Source of the DNA: Agrypnia vestita
Lineage: Eukaryota; Arthropoda; Insecta; Trichoptera; Phryganeidae
Direction of reading: 5' to 3'
Length of the DNA: 64,000 nt
Assembly (NCBI GenBank): GCA_016648135.1
Contig: JADDOH010010973.1
Span: forward strand, 46,214-110,213
The notes under the pieces were generated by a model. That model was not told where the DNA came from. It was given only the letters and a program-made list of their open reading frames with translations, and did no database searches. Shown in pieces: positions 31,655 through 42,008 of the stretch (positions are counted from its first letter, which is position 1; each line of letters opens with the position of its first letter). The translations under genes and the position numbers were made by a program.

Positions 31655-31858
31655 TTTATAATTTATAGAAATAAACTTTGTTTATACCACTTTTTTATTG
31701 AAAAAAAAATTCAACATGTTTCAAAGCCAATGGCTTCTTCATCAGGAACAGTTTTTTTTTTTTCAATAAAAAAAGTGGTGTAAACAGAGTTAATTTCTAT
31801 AAATTATAATTATAATGTCACCACAAAATAATTTTGCTGTGTTTGAAGAAGTTTTTTT
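31655..31858 (-). mobile_element. Penelope-like pseudo-LTR pair (type d) with intact hammerhead core
   Basis: The left half is minus-oriented and includes a core at 31745-31712: CUGAUGA, extra A, stem GAAGCC/GGCUUU with loop AUU, GAAA, palindromic CAUG, then UU. All invariant hammerhead bases seem present. The right half is a plus-oriented arm lacking the core; it runs through gtaaacagagttaattt to an ATG at 31815 opening MSPQNNFAVFEE before the sequence degenerates. The two halves are complementary over about 40 bp (ataaacaaagtttatttct against gtaaacagagttaatttct). It belongs to the same family as the insertion at 22306. Confidence 0.65.
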
Positions 31859-33599
31859 TAAATCATATTTTTTATTTTAATCAGTATTTTTTTACAAGAT
31901 TTCGTATTAAATTTTAACTATCTAGAGCCATCTACGTATTCTCAATGATACACCAAAGAGAGATAAATACTCAAAAAGTCTTATCGTTGTATTGTATATC
32001 TTCACTAATAGTCCTTAACTGTATGCTCTTCCTTACATTTCAGCCCCCTTTTTCCTTCCTTCCCAAATCCTTTCTTTAACCCGGGAGCACTGGCATCCCC
32101 AGGACCTATACGTTAGTCGCGGGTAGAGGGTTTCTCTCATGCTTCTTTAATAGGATATCATTTTGTTACATTTGCTTTTTATAGAATTATTTTTTTACGT
32201 TTGATAAATGAAACACTTCTCCGTCATAAATCTCAAAAATTATTACCAAATTTGGAAGAAAATTATTCAAAAATGAAATTTTAATAAAGGAAGATAAACT
32301 TTGTTTTTAAAACATAAAAAATAAATAGTGATTCAAATAAATAAAAAAAAAACATTTTCCGACTATTTGTTAAGTTTTTCAAGGGTGTTACTTTTGAAAC
32401 ATATTAAAACAAAAACATTCGACATGTTAGTTGCACAGTGGTTTTTCCCACAAATTACATCTCTTTTTGGTACAGGTTTTTTTTTCTAGGGCATATTCGA
32501 ACATATTCCATGACGATTGTGTTAATTATCTAAGCATCGACTAATACCAACAGTTTTTTTCCATTTTCTGGCGAAGATCTGACGATAAATAATGAATGCT
32601 CATCCGCCTGGTGTATGGTATAATCAACTGAATACCCAACCTCTTTAAAAATCGACATTGTTAACAAATTTCAAAATTGCTTGCAAATATTATTTGTCCA
32701 TTAATACCAGCAATTTTCAAAAGAGAGTATAATACGGTATGAGACCATTTATTATTCTTCCTGGTTTATGAACCTTTCATCTCATTAACATTTATCAACG
32801 GCCCGTTTGGTAAAATTTACATTGTCACCGATGGTCACTGGTTGGTCACTGTTGGAATCGATAAAGTTAATAACATATTCTGCTTCTTCCAGCCATGAAG
32901 CGACAGTGCCGACTGCATCCTTTACGTTTCTCAGGCTTTTTCAGGCCAGAGGTCGATGGCTGTTAATCCTTATCAATCTACAAAAAATGTAAAAATCTTC
33001 ATATATTATAAGGGCAATTTTTTTTATTTAATTAAAAATACTATATATAAAAATTCTGCATATATAAATTGATAATTTTCGTAATAAATCAAAACTTATA
33101 GAAATGTATTTAAATAAATACTTACTTACTTATAAATACTTAGTCGTTAGTGGCTCAATGAGGGAATCCCTCACGGCTGCGAGGCGCGTGCAGGTAGCTC
33201 TCCGTAGCACGGTTGCTTGAGTACTAAATGTATCGCTTCTTGTCGCATTAACATCCCAGAGTAATGGTCAGAAGGTACAGGTGGAGTGGAAGCAACAATT
33301 ATTACGCTTTCTTTACATGCCAGACACTTAAAAATTTTGGTGAGGGAAACCTCCATTACGCCACTGCTCCCGGGTTAATAGAGTTTTCAGCCAGGTTATC
33401 GTCTTCTAGGGTTTCTGATAACCTTGATATTTTTCTGGATGACTCATGAATTGACTTACATTTTATTGACTATTGTTTTAGGAATTTCTTTTACCTTTCG
33501 AATACACCTACTGATCACTTGGAATGAGGTTCTATTAGTCACGACACACCTGTTAGTAGCAATTTAATGATGATGGTTTTTATTTTCTTTCAATTTCTC
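31859..33599. other. Mostly AT-rich region without a recognised gene
   Basis: Short open frames at 32807-32992 (+), 33171-33356 (-) and 33264-33449 (+) carry no recognisable motif. A GC-richer patch lies at 33160-33430. Confidence 0.45.
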
Positions 33600-33965
33600 G
33601 CTGATGCGTCCGGTTCTGTCTCTCCTCCCCCCGAGCACGGACCGATGAGGAGATAAGCAAACAGAGTCAACACCTCCCAAGGTGATGGTCCATCAATGAA
33701 GAGCCAGCCGGAACACGGGTGCACGATCTGTGAGGCAATCGTTATTGATTACGTGTTGAGAGTAATTAACGGGAATCGGCAGAAACCGCAAGTCCGTGCG
33801 ACCCGCGGGAACCCGGATGGCACCGCGTCGTCTCGTCGGGATCACCGGGAGGTGGGCCCAGAGGTCGGAGGATTTCCGAGGACGGCGGGCGAGCTATGCG
33901 GTGAGATCACCACGCAGACGCTGGTGAATCACAGCGCCGGGTGGAGTCGTGCCAAATTTAGATAG
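33600..33965 (+). other. GC-rich unclassified segment with an open frame
   Basis: The block is about 57-60% GC in otherwise AT-rich DNA. It contains an 89-codon frame at 33696-33965 starting MKSQPEHGCTICEAIVIDYV and rich in Arg and Gly, ending SAGWSRAKFR. I recognise no domain. It might be the 5' region of a non-LTR element or another transposon-derived coding remnant; the minus strand is also open for long stretches, as expected at this composition. Confidence 0.3.
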
Positions 33966-34049
33966 GATTGACTTACTTACCGTCGTGATGGGATGCTGCA
34001 CAGGCAACTGGACCGCTTTCATATCTTCTAAACAGGTACGCTCACCAAT

Positions 34050-34290
34050 TTGTCATACAACTTAATAAGTTGTATGAAAAAACCATTCAAAATTTGAAAA
34101 ATCCAATAATTTATCAATTTTTTTTAACCAAAATTTGATAGATCTTCTTGATCGTCGCCACGAGTCTGCTTGCAAAGTTTCAGCTCGATTGGATCACGGG
34201 AAAAGGGTTTAAAATGGATCCAAAGTGTTTTCGTCAGACAAGAAGCCAAGAAGACAAGCAGATGCCACGAGTTAATATAAAGGGAGTAAA
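34050..34290 (-). repeat. CTCCCTTT repeat family, copy 1 (partial)
   Basis: Minus strand: begins tactccctttatattaactc, continues 'tggatcca...gatccaatcgagctgaaact' and 'ttgcaagcagactcgtggcg', and ends in 'ttgaatggttttttcatacaac'. It lacks the 3' hairpin end. The family is described at 53896-54430. The short minus-strand frame here (34315-34124) is incidental. Confidence 0.85.
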
Positions 34291-34393
34291 AAATACTCAA
34301 AGTAACATTACACATTAAAAAAAAACTAACCTAGCCTTACCCAATCAAACCTAACCCAACTCATATTTTTATTAATGTATTTTTTCCCAATTT

Positions 34394-34520
34394 TGCGACC
34401 TCGTGGTACTGGCTCCTCACACTGTTCAGGGTTCGATTCTCGGTGAGGTCATAATAAATCTATGTGGTTTACGCAAGCCTGGGTATATACGCCTTCGTGT
34501 ATCAGTAATTGGACATTTTG
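34394..34520 (+). mobile_element. tRNA-like sequence, second SINE-type family
   Basis: GCGACCTCGTGGTACTGG and GGTTCGATTCTCGGTGAGGTC form a tRNA-like acceptor pairing (GACCTC/GAGGTC) and a B box (GGTTCGATTC), but only about 55 bases lie between the acceptor strands, too few for a tRNA. The following 'ctatgtggtttacgcaagcc' and downstream sequence are unlike the main SINE family. Probably a tRNA-derived SINE remnant. Confidence 0.5.
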
Positions 34521-34570
34521 GGTTCTTAAAGAGTAATTTTTTAAATTAAAAACTGTCATATCAAAGTTAT

Positions 34571-34710
34571 GTGCTAATTGGTTTAATGGTTCAGATGCTC
34601 ACCAAGTACTGAAATGGTTGGTGGTTCAACCCTCATATTCGGAGACCAGAAAGTTTATTCAGATTAGTTTGAAAAAAATAAGAATATCTAGGCATCTCTA
34701 TTTAAAAAAA
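34571..34710 (+). mobile_element. tRNA-derived SINE, diverged
   Basis: The head 'gtgctaattggtttaatggt', the B-box-like GGTTCAACCCTC and the body 'cagattagtttgaaaaaaat' followed by 'catctctatttaaaaaaa' match the main SINE family with several deletions. Confidence 0.7.
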
Positions 34711-36100
34711 TCATAATTTGTATGTTTTCGTTGCTCATTGAATTTGCATTTGCGTTTGATAGTTTCAAACAGCCTCTTTTTCTATGCATCGATATATCCC
34801 TGAGTGGATATATTTTGATATGTTTAAATTAAACATTTTTAACATTATTGGGAGTGAGAGCTATTTTTAGAATCTTTATCTTGGAGTCATCATTCTTGTC
34901 ATCGTGTGCATTACACAATACCTGTATTTACTGTATCACTGTCATCATGAATCGAAGTCTTCCTCGTGATAACTGTTTTTTAGAACTTTTTCATCACGTT
35001 CCGTGATTAACGATTTTCCGGGTAGTCAATTTTTTTATCCAAATCTATTCAGGTTCTGCCGTTATATAAGTACTCATTCAAAATGTGGATGTTTATATGT
35101 ACGTACACCGATACCCGTTACTGTACTTATAACATTTCATGTGCCTGAACTATCGTTGTTAACCTAACATCATCATACTTATTTTTTTCCTAACCTGCAG
35201 CTCATATCGAAATTTAATCTTCTGATTCTTTTGCCTTTCTTCTCGGCGACTGTCTTCCAGGTCGGAATCTGTAGAAAATCCACTGCATCCTACTTTTTAC
35301 CATCTATCACCTGGGTCTCCATCAAGGATTGTTTTGGAGCCCGCTCTTCTTGCTTCGTCTGCTCCACCCATCTGATGCGCTTTAGTTTCATATTTTCATA
35401 TACTTCCTCATCCTGCGGGTCTCATCAGTCGTCATCTCAACACTTTCCCTACTGTCAAACAGTCAAACATTCCTTTCTTGACATCGGTAAGAACATATGA
35501 TGGTTGCATATATGATAGTTTTTCCACAGATATTCCGCGATTTTAGTATTGGTAGGATTGCTGGTTCTTTTTCCCACAACAATCCTTTTCGTAGCTTCTA
35601 TGACTTGTTCATTGTCGTGTGAGAAGTCATCAACCACCTAAAATTTACAATAGTCTTCGATGGGATTTTAATCATAGGTGACAGTCTCATGGACTGAATG
35701 TTGACTATAAGAAAAAGTTAAATTTATCCATAAATAACCAAACGTACATCACGTAATATGTAAATACATTTTTCAGTTAAAATATTTTTATAACAAAAAT
35801 TAAACGAGGTGTTATAAAAAGTTACCAAAATTTTTCCTCTTTACAAACTTAACATTCTGGACATATACGAAAATATGTACGGGAAGATATATATTGCACT
35901 TATGGCAACTATATTTTATTTTACTATTTTTTCAAGTCACGTGTCAGTAAGTCACTATAAAGACAGCTTGAATTTGGCTAAAACTACGAGGTATTAGATA
36001 AGAAGTATATTAGTTCGGTACCTTAGAAATATACGTCACCATTCTCGTATTAATTAAGTATTAAAAGGTTATGTCTAATCCATTTTTAATCAGTGTGCTA
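34711..36100. other. Region without a recognised gene
   Basis: Two overlapping short frames (35231-35500 plus, 35637-35455 minus) are present. The minus strand around 35340-35170 reads, across frames, GSKTILDGDPGDRW and SGFSTDSDLEDSRREE, vaguely like a LINE C-terminus, but I cannot support that. The rest is AT-rich. Confidence 0.35.
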
Positions 36101-36544
36101 ATTTAACTGTAAATAGTTTCGGATATTTTATACGAACCGTATGTTTTTCCGAGAAACGATTCTCGACGTTTCGTGAATGCTTATTCGACGTCATCAGGAG
36201 GACGCCCTTTACCCGTGAAGGTAGAGGGCGGACTGATTACTACTTTTGAGACCGCAAAAAATAAATGCACTTTGTTGTGGAGTGTTCACTTCTTCTACAA
36301 TAGAGGTCGCCAGTGTGCAATATGTACTAGTTACGTCGGCGGACTTTACTGCGACGTCTCTCAAGGGTTGAATCAATGTCGTAAGAACAGGGCGCCAAAT
36401 ACTTGATAGTTTGTAAATCAAACCGCCCTCTATCTCCACTGGTAAAGGTCATCCTCCTGATGACGTTCAACGAAACGTCGAGAATCGTTTCTCGGAAAAA
36501 CATACGGTTCGTATTGAATATCCGCAACTATTTACAGTTAAATA
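36101..36544. mobile_element. Penelope-like inverted pair (type g) with two hammerhead-like cores
   Basis: Arms of about 125-135 bp (36101-36235 and 36421-36544) are complementary, sharing 'aactgtaaatagtt(t/g)cgga', 'acgaaccgtatgtttttccg', 'agaaacgattctcgacgttt' and 'catcaggagga'. Each carries a core. Minus, 36197-36165: CUGAUGA, stem-loop, GAAA, CG, UC. Plus, 36457-36479: CUGAUGA, stem GU(U)/AAC, GAAA, CG, UC. Bases 5' of CUGAUGA (CUC) can pair with GAG 3' of the presumed cleavage site to form stem I. The 185-bp centre is unrelated to other remnants. No coding recognised; the small frames across the arms are incidental. Confidence 0.65.
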
Positions 36545-37518
36545 TGTCTAACGACCGTAATAACAACCTTAACTCTTTAAGAATGCGCTAATTATTAAAA
36601 ATACCCATATTGTTCATGTAGGTACATTAATACGTACAAGGTAAAGAGAAAAGTCTCGATTTGATATTTATAAATAATATGTTTGCTGGAGATATCTGGC
36701 TTGAGAAATATTTTTCATAAATCATCTTGTTTGATCGCATTTATCTCCTAGATTGCAGCATCCATCACACCAGTATTAATATATTGCCATAAATAATGCA
36801 CAACCGCATGCAATGGTTATAAAGAACTATGAACCCTCCACATCGGAGCAATATATACTGTGCTGGACGATACTCCGCCCGCTTGTGGGGTCGTTAAATT
36901 AAATTAAGATTTATACGCAGAAAGTAGAGTGATCAACACAACAACCATCGTAATAACTATAAGGCTTTCGTAAAATACGATAGGAATGAATATATATATT
37001 TTATATGTGGACCTTTTAGTTTTTTAAATAATAATTAACAGTCTTAATTGACTCGTATATTGTATTATTACCAGTTAAATCTAATTTATATCCACCTAGT
37101 CGAGAAAAAATTAAAATATATTATATATCTAGTATTTTAATTAACTTAAATCATTATTATAAAAAATATCGATAAAAATGGCAGGTTTATGAGAGTTACA
37201 AGAAATCGATAAAGGATGGCACTAGTCAGCGTAGATAAATCTGTAGCTTTTAATTTTACTGTATGTGAATTATGAACAATTTCACAGAAATGTAATTCAT
37301 TATAAGTTTTATTTATTTTCTTCTATCGTATTTCTCGAAGCTCCAGTTGATTAATTTTTTTTCTTACGTCTAGTCCTTATAGTCTACGATACTCTGAGTA
37401 CTCTACTTGCGGTCTAATCCACTATACAAATGCAATTGCGGAGCTTTATAGCTTTTACACTTTTAACCTCCTGTTTATAATTCTCTTTGTTCATCTTATA
37501 AGTACTCCATCCTTCTTC
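36545..37518. other. AT-rich region without a gene
   Basis: No feature recognised. Confidence 0.5.
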
Positions 37519-37585
37519 AGAGAGAGAAATTGATTGAAAGAATTTGAAGGCGGTCTTCAAATTCTTTCAATCAATTTCTCTCTCT
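37519..37585. repeat. Perfect 31-bp palindrome with 5-bp loop
   Basis: Arms 37519-37549 (agagagagaaattgattgaa...ttgaag) and 37555-37585 are perfectly complementary around gcggt; (ct)n follows. The RNA would form a 31-bp hairpin with a 5-nt loop. It is too perfect and short-looped for a typical animal miRNA precursor. No related copy is visible in the window. Confidence 0.9.
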
Positions 37586-38690
37586 CTCTGATATATAGAT
37601 GGATAATGAAATATAAAAACATTCGTGAAAGGGGCAGGTCTACAACAGGAACCGGAAGATGGTCTTAAAAACTTTGAAAATGATTAACGTAATGAGAAGA
37701 AGTATAAATATCAATTTCTATTATTTTCATCTTCTTCTCTAGCATTCCAAAGACTACTAGTCTCTTTTCATCTCTTTTCACTATATTCCAGGCTTCCCAT
37801 CCCTTAATTCTCCCATGGTTTATAGTGCATATACAGTCTACTTTAGTTTAGTTATAGACATCTTAAAGTAAGGTGTATGAGTCAGTTTCACTACATCATA
37901 ATTTTCGGATGTATGCGGATGTCTAGATCCACTTTTTCATCAATGAACCAAAACGCCCTTGAGATTAAACTCTCACGAAAAAGGATCTATATAAATAACC
38001 AACAAAATCATCAGATCTTACCGCAATGCAAAGATCATATATTTTATTTTCTAAAAATGGTCAGTTGTTATTAATTATATCCACATAATATACTCGTATA
38101 AGAATATAGAATATAAAAATCGAGTACCTACTCGAAAACTTAATTGTGATTGGTCTAGTACTTTACGAATATATCAATCGATATTTCTATTTTAATTTTT
38201 ATTTCAAAGTAATTTAACCTCGTATAAAAATGTTTGTTTATTTATTATTTTTATATGATTTTGGCTTTAAACGAAGAACACCTTCAACGGGCAGGCAACA
38301 TACCGTAATTTATTTTCTTGAAAACTTGATCCTTATCAGAAGTATTTTATATTTTTATTAATTTTTATAAAAAGATGGGCGCCATCTACCCTCACCCACC
38401 TTCGATCACTTCCTCCCCCAGTTATAAGCACTTCAAATAAAACAAAATAATATTTATTCCTAATTGTAAAATGATACCATTCTTTTCCTTCCCTCCTCCC
38501 CACCGTTATACATGTTAAATCGAAAAGAATGCAATTCACTAATTTTTATTGCATAGTTAATTATTGTTTGTGAAATAGTCAAATTTGTTGAAGCCCGAAT
38601 GGACACAGTTAGAGAGATATCAATATTCAATAACCAAATTAATTAATCAATTAGAAAGACATACAGAAAAATCTAATTCACGAAAAAATA
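37586..38690. other. AT-rich region without a gene
   Basis: A C-rich tract at 38380-38415 and another at 38490-38512 resemble the C-rich blocks ahead of the Penelope-like cores, but I find no core next to them. Confidence 0.4.
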
Positions 38691-38694
38691 TTAG

Positions 38695-38769
38695 GTTACT
38701 ACTGGGATTCGAACCCAGGTCACCTCCTTTCCGGGGCCGGTGCTCTGACCACTAAGCTATAGCAACCCT
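38695..38769 (-). mobile_element. tRNA-like element, third type (degenerate tRNA)
   Basis: Minus strand: acceptor GTTGCTA pairs with TAGTAAC (one G-U), D arm GCTT..GAGC with AGTGGTCA loop, and T arm CTGGG-TTCGAAT-CCCAG are all well formed. The anticodon arm (CCGGC CCCGGAA AGGAG) does not pair and has C instead of U33, so it is not a functional tRNA. The flanks 'aattcacgaaaaaata' (38676) and 'ccgtgaatatatcg' (38779) are roughly inverted, suggesting a tRNA-containing miniature element or SINE head. Confidence 0.6.
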
Positions 38770-38779
38770 CTATGTTTCC

Positions 38780-39260
38780 GTGAATATATCGACCTTATAT
38801 GTAGTTCTTATTTTTATTAATTGATTAATTTTTATTTTTGTCCATAGAGCAATCCACTTTTTTGATACGGTAGTTGAAATTACTTTGCAATGCCACCGCT
38901 AGATGGACGCCATGATTAATTGAATAATTCATTTTTATTTGGACATACATTTATACAACAGATATTATATATTCAAGAACACATTCATATTTGTGAAGTT
39001 GTAATTTTTCAGAACAAAGTTCTGTGAAATATTTAATAACCAAATTAAATAAAATTGTCTGCTTTGAAATGGGGTGTTACTGTACCTTTGTGTCCTAAAT
39101 GTTTCATGTAATTTTTTGTCTCCATGTTTTTTTTGACACAGAAACTGGCCATTTTTAAAAATAACTACTTTTTCTTTCTTTATAATAAGTGATCCTTATT
39201 AAGTTCCTTGGCCTTTGAAAAGTGTTATGAAACTATATAGGTTAACGAAAAATAATTTTT
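38780..39260. other. AT-rich region without a gene
   Basis: No feature recognised. Confidence 0.5.
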
Positions 39261-39261
39261 A

Positions 39262-39895
39262 TTACTCCCTTTATATTAAATCGTGGCGTCAGCTTGTCTG
39301 ACGAAAAAACTTTGGATCCATTTTAAACCCCTTTCCCGTGATCCAATCGAGCTGAAACATTGCAAGCAGACTCGTAGCGACGATCAAAAAGATGTCTCAA
39401 ATTTTCGTTGAAAAAAATTTTTTTTTTTCCATTTTTCAAATTTTGAATGGTTTTTTCATACAACTTATTAAGTTGTATGAAAATATTTCGACGCATCTGG
39501 TAGACGAGAAACCTGATTATAGTATAATTTTGGATTTTTGGAAATTTTTTATTACTCCCTTTCGTAGCGTCGCCCGACCGAAGCCCAACGCGTAAATGAG
39601 AGAGGGAGAATAATAATAAATAATAAATAAAGAAGAAAAGAGTAGCTTGTTGGTCTTATGGTTAGGACACTGGCCTCGTGATCCAAAGGTTGCGGGTTCG
39701 AACCTTATTCCAGACTAGCAAGTTATTCCTATTTTCATAGCACAAGCGTTTAGCTTAGTTTGAAAATAGTAAGAATATTGATGTGACACGTATTCCGTGT
39801 TCACATCTCTATTTAAAAAAAAAATAAAAAAAAAAATAATAAAAAAAATGAAAATAAAAATAAAAACTTGGTTTTTATGGGTGAATTTTTTTTCC
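39262..39895 (+). repeat. CTCCCTTT repeat family, copy 2, split by a SINE
   Basis: Begins attactccctttatattaaa and shares the family's 'ctttggatccattttaaacc', 'gatccaatcgagctgaaaca' and the variant block 'cttattaagttgtatgaaaa', 'ttactccctttcgtagcg'. The 3' hairpin (aaaaacttggtttttatggg) appears only after the SINE inserted at 39641-39848. The SINE is therefore younger than this copy. Confidence 0.85.
39641..39848 (+). mobile_element. tRNA-derived SINE with intact A and B boxes
   Basis: Starts agtagcttgttggtcttatg; A box TGGTCTTATGG and B box GGTTCGAACC are intact. The body matches the 13117 copy closely and ends in a long A-rich tail (39813-39848). It is the best candidate for a young copy, and it interrupts the CTCCCTTT repeat. 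Confidence 0.9.
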
Positions 39896-40159
39896 ATTTT
39901 TATTTACACCCAATAGACTCACGATTATTATATCATCATTATATTATCATTCCAAAAGTAAAATACAATCGTTCACATAAATAATAATTAAACGGATCTG
40001 AACCAAGCATTTATTAGTCGAACTTTTCAACCATTAAGAAAATATAGTTACTCCACACCGCTCTCCTGAACATCCCATCCCCCTCCTGTCTGGATCAAAT
40101 GAAAACATTGTTTTTACTCGAAACCTCGCAAAAACTCTTCCTTGTCAATGAATCCATTA

Positions 40160-40530
40160 AATTTATTTATTTATATATCTTTATTTAGTTAATGATACAT
40201 TGTTTATCATTAACTAATATTTAAAAAAACCATTGTACACTTATTAAATAATTAAATAAATAATATTTCTCTTCATACATTTTCCATTGTTATGTGCCGT
40301 TTACATTCTTGTTTGAAGATGTTGATTCTGCTCAGCTTCCTCACATCTTCTGGCAGGCTATTGTACTCATTTATTCCCTTGTAGTAAATACAGTTTTGTG
40401 TGTTTGTCTTTTTTCTATTTAAGCTGAAAGGGAAAAGAGATAGCTCTATCTGTCTGGTCTGTCTGGTAGATCTGAATGGGACATAGAAGTGTAGCAAGCT
40501 TATTAATATTGTTAAAATTGATATCATTTA
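40160..40530 (-). mobile_element. CR1-type LINE, RT C-terminus and 3' UTR
   Basis: The minus strand 40527-40273 reads LPFRSTRQTRQIELSLFPFS-like sequence (with VPFRSTRQTRQ), then CIYYKGINEYNSLPEDVRKL and FKQECKRHI, then a stop. 'G...YNSLP..(V/I)R' and 'FK..CK..I' are the standard end of CR1/Jockey-like reverse transcriptases. The AT-rich sequence to 40160 is presumably the 3' UTR. 5'-truncated. Confidence 0.75.
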
Positions 40531-40679
40531 TCTACGTATTTAGTTGATTGGTTCAGGAGCCGTTCAGTATAAGTTAATTCACGCCACATAACATCCAATA
40601 TATTGCTCTCTCCGTTTTATAATTAAATTTAATTTAATAAATATATTTAAATTTCCTGGGTATAGCCTCATCCTTCTCG

Positions 40680-40923
40680 CCTTCTTGCTCGAGTGACTTG
40701 GAAATTTTGCCTGCGAGATGAACTGAGTGTGACCCTGGCCTGCATCATGTGGTGGCGCCAAGGATGCTGCTCCAGGACCTTGAGTAATGATCCTGCGGGT
40801 GTAAATTGCCGCAATGTATTGAATAATAATATTGATTTATCTGCCGGCTCGCGGACCGGGAGTATTATCCCGAGAGGAGGTAAAAGATTTCTTCAGAGGA
40901 AAATGAAACCAGTTTGGCAATAA
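40680..40923 (+). other. GC-richer block with an unrecognised open frame
   Basis: A 76-codon frame (40693-40923) begins MTWKFCLRDELSVTLACIMW and ends KRFLQRKMKPVWQ. It is richer in GC than its surroundings and could be a coding remnant, but no motif is recognisable and no splice signals are convincing. Confidence 0.2.
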
Positions 40924-41238
40924 AAAAGTTCTAATTTATTATTACTTTAAATTTTTTTATAGTGATTTATAACAACTTAATCGAGGCTCATACAATAATT
41001 GAATACCGGCGGTTTATATATAATATAGTTAAGTGTTTATACATACTGTTTGTGTGCGAAAAATATTACTTAAATGTTAAGTAAAAAATAAACATATTAA
41101 TAAATAAATAAATAAAATAGAAAAACGTTAATATTAATTCTGATAAAATAAATACACAGACAAAGTTTTTGCATAATCCTATTTTGAATATTTTTCCATT
41201 TAACATTCTATCTTCTCCAGATGACCCATAATAATTAA

Positions 41239-41545
41239 CACCTCGAACCTCCCCCCCTCCCCTCACCTATCTCCTCACCCGCCCCTTCACCATAACACAT
41301 TTGCTTGGTTTTTTTTTCTTTTTTAATTTTTAAAAATTTAAAAATTTCACTACACAATAATCCTGAAGCAGGGAACATTGTTCTCGAAACATGTAGATTG
41401 TTTAATCTAATAACACCACTTTATTAAACAAAGTGATTTGTGTTTTATTTTAATAATAATGTCACCACAAAGTTCAAGCCTTCATACAGAAGAAAAAATA
41501 TTCTTCGAACAGTTAAAAAAATAATATAATTAATATAAAGAACTT
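41239..41545 (+). mobile_element. Penelope-like pseudo-LTR (type e) with ORF start
   Basis: A C-rich tract (41239-41290) precedes a core at 41363-41395: CUGAAGC, extra A, stem GGGAAC/GUUCUC with loop AUU, GAAA, palindromic CAUG, UA. The last base of CUGANGA is C instead of A. An AT-rich linker with 'accactttattaaacaaagt' leads to ATG at 41459 opening MSPQSSSLHTEEK, equivalent to the starts at 22343 and 31815. The reading then breaks and an inverted type-f pseudo-LTR follows directly. Confidence 0.65.
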
Positions 41546-41640
41546 TGTTTTCACCACTTTTATATTGAAAAACATCAACATGTTTCAGAGCCCATGGCCC
41601 CTTTGTCAGGATACAATTGTACAACTGTAAGAAAATGCCT
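41546..41640 (-). mobile_element. Penelope-like pseudo-LTR (type f), inverted
   Basis: Minus strand core at 41609-41576: CUGACAA, extra A, stem GGGGCC/GGCUCU with loop AUG, GAAA, palindromic CAUG, UU. G8 is changed to A, predicted to cripple cleavage. The linker 'caatataaaagtggtgaaaa' and 'caaagttctttatattaatt' follows as in types c and d. It abuts the type-e unit tail to tail. Confidence 0.6.
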
Positions 41641-41689
41641 TCCCCCAGACGCAGCAAGGTCACTAATTATGCGTACGTCATCTCGCGGC

Positions 41690-41895
41690 TGGACCATCGT
41701 AACTCAATATATGCAGGACAGCCTAGGACTCAGCTCGACAGTCTTCAGTCAGTGACGAATGCTGCGGCGAGGCTTATATTTAAGGCATCAAAGTTCTCGC
41801 GGATATCCTCAATGCTGAAGCAGCTACATTGGCTTCGCCTGCCGGAGCGGATAAATTTCAAACTCTCTCTGATGGTGTACAAAAGTTCTTCAAGG
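41690..41895 (+). mobile_element. CR1/L2-type LINE RT fragment
   Basis: The plus-strand frame reads SRLDHRNSIYAGQPRTQLDS, LQSVTNAAARLIFKASKFSR and LKQLHWLRLPERINFKLSLM, matching the L2/CR1 reverse transcriptase C-terminal pattern 'LD.CNS...G', 'LQ..QNAAARL' and 'L..LHWLP...RI.FK.....YK'. The open frame runs 41617-41919. It is a short piece, truncated at both ends, and immediately follows the Penelope-like unit. Confidence 0.88.
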
Positions 41896-42008
41896 TTTTT
41901 TTTTGTACTCCACTTGTAATCGCCATTATATGTCAATATAACTACAAAAAGGACGATATCTCGACAACTCTAGTTGCGATACTTACACGTTTAAAAACGC
42001 TTCCTATT

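Noticed and set aside
35170..35640. LINE C-terminus on the minus strand
   Set aside because: Only vague composition-level similarity; no diagnostic motif.
38320..38346. Hammerhead-like 'CUGAUAA' on the minus strand
   Set aside because: No stem II and no correctly spaced GAAA; nearby C-rich tract is on the wrong side.
38695..38769. Genuine tRNA gene
   Set aside because: The anticodon stem does not pair and position 33 is C; treated as tRNA-derived.
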